A stretch of 64,000 bases of DNA from Arcuatula senhousia (lineage: Eukaryota > Mollusca > Bivalvia > Mytilida > Mytilidae). Below the pieces are notes generated by a model. That model worked only from the letters and a program-made list of their open reading frames with translations, made no database searches and was not told where the DNA came from. The stretch spans positions 18,013,092-18,077,091 of the forward strand of contig OZ020308.1 in the NCBI GenBank assembly GCA_963971305.1, written 5' to 3'. This document shows positions 9,218 to 21,190 of the stretch, in pieces. Position 1 is the first letter of the stretch. Each line of letters begins with the position of its first letter. Both the position numbers and the translations under genes were made by a program.

Positions 9218-11659
9218 GTTATGTGTAAGACATCAATATCAAAAATTGTATAATTTTTAATAAAATTGTTTTTACCTGCATGTTTCCACCTATGTTTGAC
9301 AAATATAAAATAATAAAATGTGGAATAAGTGTACGTAACATAGCTCACATAAAAAGCGGTAATTCAGAAAAACCATTATGAAAAACCGCCAGCAGCCTTC
9401 AACATATGAAATGGTCATATATTAATGTTTCTGCAACACAACTTTTTTTCCTACTAACCCTAGATCTGAGGTTAAAAATATCAAATGACATTTGAATTTC
9501 AGGTATAAGATATAATGAGATGTGAAATAAGTGAACTTGACACAACCTTCCATACATTATAGTAACTATTAAAATGAAAAGCAAATAACAAAATAGTACA
9601 AGGGACATTTGAATCTTAACGAAAAAATATTGAAGTCTATAAGATAGTGACAGCCCTCATCTACTGAACATTATCCTTCAATACAAAATGTTAAGTCAGT
9701 TAAGTAAGGTCACAAGGTCACACATTGTACTTAACACACCGAGTATAATTACATGTCTAGTACTTCAGCCTGGTACCCCAAAACAAGAACTTGAGAGGGA
9801 CATACAGACAGGTGGACAATAAATAATACACTATACAAATGTTCAAGAAGAATAGCTCAAGAGCATCCAAGTCTTATAGGACATGGATAATGGCTTATAT
9901 GACCAATACAAATAAAATTAAATACTCTCCGCAAAATCAAAACAATCATTGCATTTCAACCAGAAACAACACAGTTCTTCAAAAATAAAGTTTGTTGTAT
10001 TCAGAAAAGTTGAATCAACAAAACGTGCCTTAAACCTTGAATAAAGTCCCAGAACTCCTAAAAAATTTGTCGAAACAGCAATGCAGTTTCATCAACTAAA
10101 TTTGATGACAAACAATCTTACAACATTTTAACAAATCGACCATATAGTATTTCTTTGACCCTTATGGCACATTACTGATCAAGTTTAATAATTTTTGTGT
10201 TTCCATGTTTTACATGTGTTCTGTTTTTGTCCCGTTCTTGTTGGTGTTAACTGGTTTTGTCTCTGCCCTTTCGGACTTTTGACATTCGGATACCCCATTG
10301 GTACCTCTGCTTCTTAGCTTCTTACAAAATTGGTGGAATCAAAAATAGTGTTGCGTTATATATGTACAACTTAACATGTTGACAAACAATTTTACAACAT
10401 TGACGTAAAAAAAAAACGAAGCAGTTCCAAAGGTGTAATATCCACAAAAATGTGACATTCAGACAAAGATGATTACTATGTCTAAAACTGATACAGGTTC
10501 TATCTTGAGGTCAAAGGTCAATGTCTAATAAGGGTCTGGCACATGTCATGTTGTCTTATAATAATAGTCAATGCCCTTTGTCAAAGAAGAAATAAGTATA
10601 TTCTGTACAAGCTTTGCATGTAAATCAAGCATTAATATGACCTTGACAAAGCTCAAGGTCATAATGAAGGTCTTTTTGGTATAAGACATATAATTTCATG
10701 ATGACACATCCCCTCCAAAATATCAAATCTTGTCAAAGATTAAAAAAGTTGCATGAACAATTAAAACTATTAGACCTTGAGGTCAAATGTCAAGATCATA
10801 TGAAGGTCATTTTGGTACATGACACATCCTTTCATACTAAAAAGTTTCTTTCCTTGCTATTTTTAAAACCAATTTGATGCTCAATAAGGCCCTCAAATGG
10901 TTACGAAGGATCCCTGACCTTAGAGATGACTTCCAATCTTCATTTGATTAGAATCAACCTTCCTTGAAAATTGATGAAAAGCGAATGAAAACCTTAGTAA
11001 TAATATGCATGAGAAGCATTTTTTTTAAATGACCTTGTGACCTGAGAAAGCTCATTCTGCTTTGATTTTGTTGTAGTCTCTAATGTTCCATGTCTTAATT
11101 TATGGTTAATTGAGCAGTGTGTGATCCTGTCTCAATCTGGTCATTTTACACTGAAAAAAAGCCATAAACTGTTCAAAGAATAAAATGTTGCCCTTATCTT
11201 GATCAATATTTGATACATTTAAAATAAACTGTCAGATTGTATATAATAGTAATTTCAACAAAGAACTCATTTATCTTTACATCTGTAACTTAGATAAAAA
11301 ACATTTAATGTTAATTAAAGATTGACAGTCCATCATTTTATCATTAACTTTAATCACAAGACAGTCAATAGTTATTATGATTTAAAATGATGATTGTTAT
11401 ATTTTGGGGACCTTCTAAATTTTAACTAAAAACAGGCTACTAAAGCTACATAATGAAATGCTTTTGGCTCAAAGTTAGGATTTAAACTTGATAAATGACA
11501 ATTTTTTAAAGACAATAGAGCTATCAATGCTTTACTTATGCAACATCCCTGTCAATACACAAAATGCCTTAGACTGTAATATGGATAACTCTTATATTGA
11601 CCAGCTCTCATGAATATTTAGTTATTGTTACGGATAATGTCAGTACAGACAGAACAAAC
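9218..11659 (+). other. Intergenic segment duplicated at 22.0-24.6 kb
   Basis: This is collinear with 22,010-24,590 at high identity, so it is part of the ~7.2-kb duplicated unit. It holds a solo Penelope-type tail (10,195-10,315, shared with 23,275-23,400 and so inserted before duplication). It also holds ~450 bp of 'gaccttgaggtcaa...gaaggtcattttggtac' repeat (10,480-10,920). About 160 bp near 11,350-11,510 are missing from the other copy. Short open frames in it have no support. Confidence 0.65.
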
Positions 11660-11706
11660 ATGGGAACACCAGTATCTACAGAAACCAGAAAAATTCATAG
11701 CCATCA
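11660..11706 (+). CDS. Start exon of copy B (MGTPVS...)
   Basis: ATG at 11660 opens 15 codons plus two bases, ending CA before the donor GTAAGT. Joined to any array exon (A TCA ...) this gives CAA TCA, so it is in frame. The peptide starts MGTPVSTETRKIHSH. Gly2 with Ser6 fits the N-myristoylation pattern. The preceding ~40 bases (ggataatgtcagtacagac...) are shared with copy C and would be 5' UTR. The gene as a whole is broken downstream (see 19264-20832). Confidence 0.5.
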
Positions 11707-14700
11707 GTAAGTAACTATTTAATTTTAACGGATTTGAGTTTGCAGCCGGGTAGATGTATTTTATTTATCTACGAACATTGTATTTCAATTGGAATATTTG
11801 GGTTTTTTTGGCTGAAATTTGCAATAAAATTTACATTTTTTAAAATTTATCATGCATCATTTAATAGCCCAGTCTAAAACAGGAAGTTGACGTCTGAAAG
11901 GTCTGAAATTGGCTTAGGACATACCGTTTGTCATACTGATTTATCCTGAATTCTTGTTGGTCGAATTATCCTAAAAAATTAAACTATTTTCTTGTTGTCC
12001 TAAATCTCAACAAGATGCTCCTAGGAGCCTGAATCGCTCACCTGAACTACACATATACATATATTTTGTAGATATTATTGTGCTTAACCATATGCAATTT
12101 AAATATCTGAAATATCTTGGTTAGTTTTCAAGATATTGGGCTTAATAAGTTCAAAATGTGGCAAAAATTGCTAAAAGTGCAATAACTCCCACATCAGCAG
12201 TCAGATCTTTTCCGAAATTTCAGGACAGGTAGATCTTAATATGCTGATGACTTTTGATTCTTGCACAATTTTAATATCTGAAACCATTTTTGAGTTATTA
12301 GCAAAAAAAAAATGAAATTTACCCCTATGTTATATTTTTAGCCGTGACGGCCATGTTTTTAGACGAATCAAAAATCTAAACGATAGAGTTGTAGCAAATA
12401 AGCTATTAAACAAGTGTGCCAAGTTAAAATAAAGTTGGTCTTACGGTGTCAGACAAGTTAATCTTTGAAATTCAGGGAAAAAGTAATGAAAAATGGTAAT
12501 TTTGTTTTTGTTTTAAGGACATAAACTCCTAAAAGAAATGGTCCTACAGCTTTGACCTAAATACATGAAGTGTTGATCTTGATGTGCTTAATCATATGCA
12601 ATTTTAATTTTTGAAATCTCTTGTATAGTTTTCAAGATATATGGCTAAACAAGTGAAAAATTTTGAAAAAATCCAGAAAAAAGGGCAATAACTCCTACAT
12701 CAATTGTTAATAGGTTGATTATTGACAAACAGGAGATGAATTTTTAAGTTATGACTAATTTTGTCATTTAAGTGGGTGGGAGATTAAGTAATAGGGACCC
12801 CCCTAGTATCAAAAGATATGCTTTTCCATAAGGAGAAATAATGTATATGGTTATAGGGTGGGGGTTCTGTATAGTTTTTAAATTATTACCAATTTTGTTA
12901 TGTAAGGGGGTGACTCTTAAAAGTCTTTAGAACCCCCCCTTTAGTATCAGATGATTAACTTTTCCATATGGGCAAACAATATACATGTACAATGTATATG
13001 GTTACAGAGTGGGGAACTCAACAGTTTTCAAGTTAACTACATGTAACAAGTAACAAGAAATGCATATTGAAATAAAATTTAGCAGATGTGAAATTACCTA
13101 CTGTCACAAAAATAAAACAAATACATAAAAATTATTAAACATTTATAGTAAACTCTTTCTATGTCATCACTACACCAAGCTTAATATAGTTATATTATAT
13201 CTTTTCATTTGTTTAACTGTTTTCCTTAATTGCTGTATGTATATGTGTTTACTGAATCATTTATAATTTGTGTTAAAACCATTTATTGTTAATGTGTTAA
13301 ACAAATAAATATTTCGTATTTTAGCAGGTTCAATAGCCTCGGATAACCGGTTTTCGTACTATTAGTAAACGATTGTGACGCCTTCTTTTCCATTGAAAAT
13401 ACATCGAAAGTACAAAATTATTCATATGACGGACGAAAACGTATGATCTTACGATATAATTTTCAATTGCAAACCAGAAATATGATCAAGTCTGGAAGGG
13501 CCCTGTTCATAAACAATTAAAGCTTTTCTAAATAACAACAACAAATTTATATAATTGGAAATCAAGGCACCACGAACATGACGAAGGACAGAAAAATAAA
13601 ATGATAATAAAATCTTTTCAATCATTCTGTAAAATCTCTTAAATACAATATATCGTGTTTTCTTTTTGGGCAAACAGAGTGTTTGATTGGGAGATCTTTT
13701 TTTCCATGACAGCCATCTTACCTTTCAACAGCAAAACATGCCTGCTGAGCATGTGCAGCTAACAGTTGAAAATGCTAAATTCATGAATAAAAAACCCAGA
13801 ACAGTTTCCAAAAAAAAACAAACAAAAATTAATAAAGAAATAAATTTATGAATAAAATAACATTTACAGATATTTAATAGATATAATTGTGCTTAAACAT
13901 ATGTAATTCAAAATTTTCAAATGTTTTCTATAGTTTTCAAGATACAGGGCTAATTTATTGAAAATTTTGAAAAAAAAGAAAAAGGCAATAATTCATGCAT
14001 CAATTGTTGGATCTTCTTGAAAACTTCTGGCCAGGTAGATCTTAAATTTCTGACCCCTTTCATTCCACCACAATTTTATAGGTACCGGTGACCGCTTTTG
14101 AGTTATTAGCAACAACCTATAATTTAGCAATGGCAACCATGTTTTTTGACGAATTAAAAATTTGAACGATGGAATTATAGTCATTATGCCATTGAACAAG
14201 TGTGCCAAGTTTAGATGCAGTTGGTCTAATGGTGTCAGACAAGTTAATCTTTATTTGACGTGAAATGAAAAATGATACATTTTGAAGCTTTAAAGGGAAA
14301 GTTCACAAAAAAAAAAATGAAAATTTGTCATATGATTTCTAATGCATTATCTAATCATGCTATATCATTTAAACTTTTATGTTCAATTTAATAAGCTGAC
14401 AAATATGGAATTTTATTTTTTATCTTTTGGTTTCTGTTACTTTAAATTACACAAAACATCTGAATACCACAAAGTCTCTTTTTGACAGTGACCCACCATT
14501 TACCTAATTATTGAATTGCCAATATATATAATATTTTTTGTGTGCATCTATATTTAGGCATTTTAAATAAGTAATAGAAAATCTTTATTTAAATTAACAA
14601 AATTGAGTTATTCTATAATAAGTAATAATGATTTTTTTTGTATAGAAATCAATTTAGATAAGTCATTCTTAATAGTTTAAGTCATGTTGTGTTGTGATAA

Positions 14701-15199
14701 TCTTGGATATAAATCACATTATTGGTTTAAATGCTAGAATGAAAATAAAATGATTAAGTACATTTTTGTTTCTGAATGTTTGTATTTTAGATTTTGACAC
14801 CTGTATGTATTGATAATTAGAATTTCCTGTTAGATTCACCCCAAGTCAGCTGTGACTAATTACATTTATGTTTACCTAACCATTACACAGGTACCTGCTG
14901 AGAGACAATGACAATAAATTTACATTAATAAACACTTGTTGCAAACCAAGTGGGGTTAGAAAAAGGATGACCTGTAATTTACATAATTAAATCACAATTA
15001 TTTTCAATGAAATATGATGGCTTTCATTTTAATGCACAACTTCTTTCTTTATAGTATAAAAAATAAAATGTAATGATAGGAATTTAATTCTAATTAATTG
15101 ATTATAAAGTTAAATTTAAAAAATAAAGATAATAGATTAATAAAACATTTTTTGATAGATTTTTACATAGAAATTAATTTGAACATATTAAATGTTTAA

Positions 15200-16767
15200 T
15201 TCGAACTTTTTGATTTTGAGTACTTTTCGTTTTCAACAGTTTGGATTTGACCTTCCTATGTTTTGATTTAAATGCTACTGATGAGAGGTTACTCCTTGAA
15301 ATATCGATATATAGCATATCCAAATTAACCGTTTATACCCGCGTTTTGGTATTTGTAATTTTGAAACCACTGGGCGATAACCGCTGCTGGTGGACCAGAG
15401 GTCCCAGAGGGTAATCACAAGCCTGGTCGTCAGACTTGTCTGACACGATTTACCATAAAATTTCTAATATTTTGTTGCTGAAATTTCCGATTTTTAAATT
15501 CTAAATTGTTTAAAACACCAGGAGCGGTGTTCTCGAAAGTATCCTAAAATTTGTCTAAAGACGCGTCTAAAGTCAAATTTTGAGACCTAGTTTGGACCAT
15601 CTTTAGACCATCCTAATCCGTTTCTCGAAACTATCTTAGACGCGTCTTTAATTAGGACGTCTCAATATAGATTTAATACAATTCTGTTCAAACAAAATTT
15701 AATAATTTACTTTTTTTAAAGACAATGATTCCTCTGTATGAACACCAAAAGGGCTACGATTTGAATGCTAAAGCCAAAAGTAAACAATTTATTAGCTACA
15801 GTTTTTATTTTAAATTCATAACCACGTTGTCCTAAAATAATTAAAACAACAAACAGGGTCATCGAAGTATGTGAAAATAAGTTCAAAGTTTAAAATCATG
15901 CATGATGCCTTGAATACAAGTTAATCGATGATTATATGTCATTAGGTGAACACCTGGACAAAATATAGTGAGTTTTAGTGTATAAAATAAGTAAAATTTA
16001 AGATTGGATGGTCTAAAGACATCAAATTTGGTGTCTTAGTTTTTATCCTAAAATAAGACAAGAGCTTAAAGTAGGACTGCTTCGAGAACACGACTTAAGA
16101 CTATGACGAGTCTTTAGATGGTCTATAGACACGTCTTAGTCCTAAGATAGCTTCGAGAACACCGCCCCAGGTTTCTTTCCTTGTAATGCACATGGTCGAT
16201 ATCCTCGGTGCTGGATTTGGCTTCCTTGTTCGAACTTTTTGGTTTTGAGTACTTTTCGTTTTCAACAGTTTGGATTTGACCTTCCTATGTTTTGATTTAA
16301 ATGCTACTGATGAGAGGTTACTCCTTGAAATATCGATATATAGCATATCCAAATTAACCGTTTATACCCGCGTTTTGGTATTTGTAATTTTGAAACCACT
16401 TGGCGATAACCGCTGCTGGTGGACCAGAGGTCCCCGAGGGTAATCACAAGCCTGGTCGTCAGACTTGTCTGACACGATTTACCATAAAATTTCTAATATT
16501 TTGTTGCTGAAATTTCCGATTTTTAAATTCTAAATTGTTTAAAACACCAGGTTTCTTTCCTTGTAATGCACATGGTCGATATCCTCGGTGCTGGATTTGG
16601 CTTCCTTGTTCGAACTCTTTGGTTTTGAGTACTTTTCGTTTTCAACAGTTTGGATTTGACCTTCCTATGTTTTGATTTAAATGCTACTGATGAGAGGTTA
16701 CTCCTTGAAATATCGATATATAGCATATCCAAATTAACCGTTTATACCCGCGTTTTGGTATTTGTAA
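15200..16767 (+). repeat. 380-bp tandem repeat, about 2.4 units, split by an insertion
   Basis: Units start with 'ttcgaactttttg' at 15,200, 16,229 and 16,609. After subtracting the 644-bp insertion and its 5-bp duplication, the period is 380 bp in both steps. Sequence includes 'tgctactgatgagaggttactccttgaaatatcgatatatagc' type core. Relatives occur at 22,196-22,483 (reverse) and 40,330-40,830, and diverged ones near 48,590, 50,620 and 58,040. Confidence 0.8.
15523..16166. mobile_element. 644-bp terminal-inverted-repeat element (MITE-like)
   Basis: Left end AGCGGTGTTCTCGAAAG and right end CTTCGAGAACACCGCC are inverted repeats. CCAGG is duplicated on both sides (15518-15522, 16167-16171), and the unoccupied sequence 'acaccaggtttctttcc' is present in the neighbouring unit at 16,545. 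The interior has many 'agacgcgtct' palindromes. No coding sequence is seen. It is younger than the 380-bp array. Confidence 0.75.
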
Positions 16768-17857
16768 ATGATCTTGTCGACTTTTGATTATTTCAATTAT
16801 TGTGTTGGTTATTGGACATACCACATGATCACTTAAACGTTTGAACTAGTATGATTTTTTGCTTCTCCGTAGAGATTCTGATCAACTAAACTAGTCCCCT
16901 AATGTAGAGTAGGCGACTATTTCAAATAAATAATCCCCAATATCTTTGTTATATGTTAAGATATGAGAGAAAAAATTTGCACACTGTTATAAAACATTGT
17001 TCTTGACAATTTAAGACCATAAGTCAAAAATCGTGAACTTACCCTTTAAGAGCCATAACTCCAATAAGAAATGGTCCTACAACATTGACTTAATTACATG
17101 AAATGTAGATCTTGATGTGCTTAATTATATGCAATTTCAATTTTTGAAATATCTTGTATAGTTTTCAAGATATAAGACTAAATAAGTGCAAAATTTAGAA
17201 AAATCCAGAAGAAGGGCAATAACTCCTACATTGGTTGTTGGATCTACTTTAAAATATCAGGGCAGGTAGATCTTGAAGTGCAAAACACTTTTACCCTATG
17301 CCAGAATTTTGATATCTGTAACCGTTTTCGAGTTATTTGCAAAAAACTGCAATTTACCCCTATGTTCGGTCATGTTTTTCAACGAATCAAAAATCCCCAC
17401 GATAATTTTATACTACCTATGCTAATTAACAACTGTAACAAATTTAAAAGCCAATGAAACCTTCGGTCCAGGTGAGCTAAAAAGGAAGTAGAAGTCTGAC
17501 AGGTCTGAAAGTCACTAAGTCTGTACAGTCTTGCCATACTGAACCACTCTTCCAAATTTCAAATAATTCTTATGTTTGATTTCTGAGAAGAGTAAATCTT
17601 GAGTCCAAAACAGGAAGTAGAAGTCTGACAGGTCTGAAAGTGGCTACAGGTTGTCATACTTAACTATCCTACACAATTCTTAATTGTTTTCATGAATGGT
17701 TCCTGAGAAAAACTTAATGGTAATTTTGTACAAATGAAAATCATGAGCCCACATAGTTTTTATTTTTTAAGTTTTTAGGTTTCGGCAAGTGCAATAACAA
17801 TAAACTAAAGTCACCCTGTTTTCATCAGAAGCTTCTGGCATTGTTTAAAAAGTGTGA

Positions 17858-18036
17858 AAGAAGCAAAGGTTACCAAAGGGGTAATCAGTATCATAAAACC
17901 GTAAAGACAAAGACAAAACCGGCAGACAAAAAATCATCACAACAAAACAAACCATATAACAACATAAAACACACACACACAACAACAAAACCGCATTCAG
18001 CAACGCGAACTAAAGTCGAAACGAGAGTGAACTCAG
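17858..18036 (-). mobile_element. Solo Penelope-type tail with GTGTGA target duplication
   Basis: Copy C reads 'aaaaagtgtgacttattg'. Copy B has 179 extra bases between two GTGTGA copies (17852-17857, 18037-18042). The insert is the tail motif 'gaagcaaaggttaccaaagggg...cagcaacgcgaactaaagtcgaaacgagagtgaactcagg' without any RT, so it moved as a short unit. It contains a CA-rich run. Confidence 0.7.
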
Positions 18037-18191
18037 GTGTGACTTATTGTTTGAAACTATAGTCTACTTAATTCAAATCTCAAATTCTACACTAAGTCAG
18101 ACATCATCCAACATGTTAAAATGATTTTTAATTACCAAAAAGTTATAATAAAAACAATTATTTGAAGCATCAAGCGCTCTATCAGTTTCAG

Positions 18192-18308
18192 ATCAACAAG
18201 TCATGCTTCTGACCAATCTTCTATAAAGGACACCACACCAACATTACAAGCTCACAACTTTGAAACAACACCACTGTCCAGAGATGAGAAAGAAAGTATC
18301 ATTGCTGA
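18192..18308 (+). CDS. Array exon B-1
   Basis: This is a 117-bp open unit, acceptor gtttcag, donor GTAGGT, reading STSHASDQSSIKDTTPT and then ETTPLSRDEKESIIAE. It is in frame with the start exon at 11660 (junction codon CAA). The downstream B-box exon is broken, so any product would be truncated. Confidence 0.6.
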
Positions 18309-18551
18309 GTAGGTATTTTAATGCATTTTATTTTGAATTGAAATCAATACTAGTATCTTAATACTTAAAACTTCTGTAAAAGTTAATGGTAAGGTCAAAG
18401 TTATAATTTGGGTTCCTTTTTTGTTTTGTGTTGATGTTCTGCCCTCTTTATATTCCTTTCATTCCTTATTATATTCCTTCTTTTTTTTTACTTATATGAA
18501 AGCCATGCACAGTGCAACATCTTTTATTATTTTATTCTCTTTCTATTTCAG

Positions 18552-18668
18552 ATCAACACGCCATGTTTCTAACCAATCTTCTATAAAGTACACCACACCA
18601 TCATTACAAGCTGACAACTCTGAAACAACACGACTGTCCAGAGATGAGAAAGAAAGTATCATGACTCA
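18552..18668 (+). CDS. Array exon B-2
   Basis: This is a 117-bp open unit, acceptor ctatttcag, donor GTATGT. It ends ACT CA rather than GA, so the codon across the junction with the B-box exon is CAA (Gln). It reads STRHVSNQSSIKYTTPS, then ETTRLSRDEKESIMTQ. The Asp to Tyr change (KYTT) is private to this unit. Confidence 0.6.
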
Positions 18669-19263
18669 GTATGTATATCTATTTATTTCTTTTAGAATGG
18701 AATCAATTCAGCCCATCTTTCTACTTCAATGAAAGTGTATGATACGATATGGTGTGCAGTAGAGCAAAGGTTGACCTTAGTTTTTTTTTGTTTTGTTTGT
18801 TTAATTGTTCTCTGTTCTTTATATTTATAAAATGTTTGGCCTTGTCAACCTGTTAACTTAGTGCATCTAAAGATTATTTAACCCTAGCCTGCCCTTGTCT
18901 GAAACTTAGTTATAATTATGATTTCACAGAATAATATTTCAATTTGTCTTTTGAATAAGTGAAAATCACGGCAAAAAATTGTATGAACTTTGATTGGTTA
19001 AACCAGGTTTTATGGTGCCATCGTTATGAGATGTACCATTTTATAATAGTGGTTAATTTATTATGAACAAGAAGAAAGTAGAGTTAATTCAGATAAAAAA
19101 ATCAAAAATTTGTATATAAACTCAGGTATAATTAATAAGTTAAATACCATTTGCAGATGATGTAGGTATGTAAGTTTACAGGTTAGGAAAATTAGTTTGA
19201 ACAAAAGTGGCTTTTTAATCTTATTTTTTTCTTTAAAAACTGTTAATAAGTTTTTTTTTATAG

Positions 19264-20832
19264 ATCAAATTCTGTGTGTAGACTATGTATACAACAGAAC
19301 AAAACTACCACACCAACAGTCTGGTGTAACAACTGCCAGGATCTTCTGTGCCAAGACTGTGAAAGTGGACATAGAGATGCTACAAAAGAACATTACGTCA
19401 TACCTTTTGATAATTATAAAACATTACCCACATTTGTTTTAAACACCAAATTTTACTGCATGGAACATTCTACAACATACACTCACTTTTGTCACATTCA
19501 TGATAAGGCTTTATGCATAAAATGTACTGAAATGTTTCATAAGAAATGTAAATATGTTTCAAAAATGGAGGACATTATCCAAAATGTGAAAGAATCTGTG
19601 GCTTTTGAAAAAAAACATGACAGATATAGAAGCTATATGTAGAAAATTGAAAACATTTGTTGACAAACGAGAGGCAAATCTTATTCATTTAAAACAAAAA
19701 TTTGAACAGATGAAAATGGAGGTTTATAACAAAAAGACATTAAAAAAGAAAACGATTTTGAAAATAGAATATGTATATAAAGAACTGACCAATGCAATTT
19801 CAGGTACATTAGAAATTGTCCAATCAAAGGAGAAAGAACTTTGTGAAATAATAAATAAAAAAAATGATATGATAACTTGTACTAATAATTTTCAGTTTTT
19901 TATTGTGACTAAAGAACTCGAACATATAGTTTATGAAATAAACAAGGACATTGAAAATTTATATAAAAACGAACAACTCATGGAAATAAGTATAGAGTTT
20001 AAAATGAACAAAAATGACAAAGTTAGTCGTGGAAAAGTAAGGGTCATCTGTTCAGCTCCGTCTCCAGCAGAGGATAGGACTGGAGAGTTATCATTACCAC
20101 TATGGCTGCTGTACCTTACATGGTGGACTGGTGGTGATTGCTGATTATGGTGACCTTCATTATGATGATTGTAAGGTATTAATACACAATTCTGAAGGAT
20201 CACTAAGATCCACCATCAAGTTTGATGAAGGTGAGGTAGTATATGATGTGACACCAGTAGATGATCATCATGTTGCTGTTTCACATCCTTACACTGGCAC
20301 TATTTCCATTATAGATGTAGATAGTGACCAGGTAGTGAAATGGTTAAAGATTGGAGGGGAAGTGAGAGGGTTGTGTTGTACAGGTAGAGATATAGTGTGT
20401 TGTGTGGGGGGTAAAGGTCTAGTGAGAGTGAACATTGACAGTGGTAAGGTAAAAACAGTGGTGAATGATAAGAATGTTGATTATGACTCACATGTAGAGG
20501 TAAGTAACAGACTAATATGTTACACATGTCCTGATACACACTCAGTAAAGGTACTAGATACTCATTACAATGTTATCTTTACATACAAAGATTGGGCAGT
20601 ACTTTATAGTCCTACAGGTGTGACAATAGATGACCACAGTAATATCTATGTCACAGGGTTTGCTTCTGGAAATCTAGTAATGATCTCCAGTGATGGTAAG
20701 TCATGTCATCAGTTACTAGGTCATGATGATGCTCTGGTGTATCCTACTGCTGTACACTATGACAGTAGTACAGACAAACTGGTGGTGGTTAATCATGTTG
20801 GAGGACCTGCTTTTATCTACTCTGTAGAGTAA
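19264..20832 (+). pseudogene. B-box/coiled-coil/propeller exon, broken copy B
   Basis: Same exon as 5017-6658 at high identity, with two lesions. An extra A in the run at ~19,607-19,614 shifts the frame after the coiled coil begins. A 68-bp deletion after 20,048 (between 'gggtcatc' and 'tgttcagctcc') removes the hinge before the propeller and shifts the frame again. The propeller half is open once more from 20,131 to the stop at 20,832. Two codons (Thr-Ala) are also missing in the first B-box region relative to A. It is followed by three 123-bp tandem units. A truncated B-box peptide could still be made. Confidence 0.85.
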
Positions 20833-21190
20833 ATCAGAGTCTGAATAATAGACATGGTAGATGTGAGTATGGTAAGGATGACAGTAGTACAAGGACACTG
20901 GTGGTGGTAAGTTAATGAGTTTGAGGTAACAGCTTTTATATACTCTGTAGAGAAAATCAGAGTCTGAATAATAGACATGGTAGATGTGAGTATGGTAAGG
21001 ATGACAGTAGTACAAGGACACTGGTGGTGGTAAGTTAATGAGTTTGAGGTAACAGCTTTTATATACTCTGTAGAGAAAATCAGAGTCTGAATAATAGACA
21101 TGGTAGATGTGAGTATGGTAAGGATGACAGTAGTACAAGGACACTGGTGGTGGTAAGTTAATGAGTTTGAGGTAACAGCTTTTTTATACT
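20827..21190 (+). repeat. 123-bp tandem repeat, 3 copies
   Basis: 'cagagtctgaataatagac' starts at 20,835, 20,958 and 21,081, an exact 123-bp period. It has one unit more than copy A. Units are nearly identical to each other, which points to recent unequal exchange. Overlapping minus-strand open frames are shadows. Confidence 0.85.

Larger units (their letters stand above)
14290..17049 (+). mobile_element. TTAA-flanked inverted-repeat element inside the composite
   Basis: The left end TTAAAGGGAAAGTTCAC (14290-14306) and right end GTGAACTTACCCTTTAA (17033-17049) match as inverted repeats at 16 of 17 positions. The TTAA is at both outer ends, as expected for elements that duplicate TTAA on insertion (piggyBac-type). 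It is 2.76 kb and has no recognisable transposase. Most of its interior is other repeats. The superfamily is inferred from target sequence only. Confidence 0.55.
12011..17480 (+). mobile_element. 5.5-kb nested composite insertion in copy B
   Basis: Copy C runs uninterrupted from 'cctaaatctcaa' to 'aaaggaagtagaagtc' (24,915-24,935). Copy B has 5.47 kb between the same two points. The outer element begins '...ggagcctgaatcgctcacctg' and ends '...cttcggtccaggtgagctaa', sharing GCTCACCTG / CAGGTGAGC inverted ends and the body of the repeat seen at 1-284. Within it sits a TTAA-ended element (14290-17049), a 380-bp tandem repeat (15200-16767) and a 644-bp inverted-repeat element (15523-16166). That makes a four-level nest. 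No transposase is readable. It lengthens the first intron of copy B. Confidence 0.7.
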
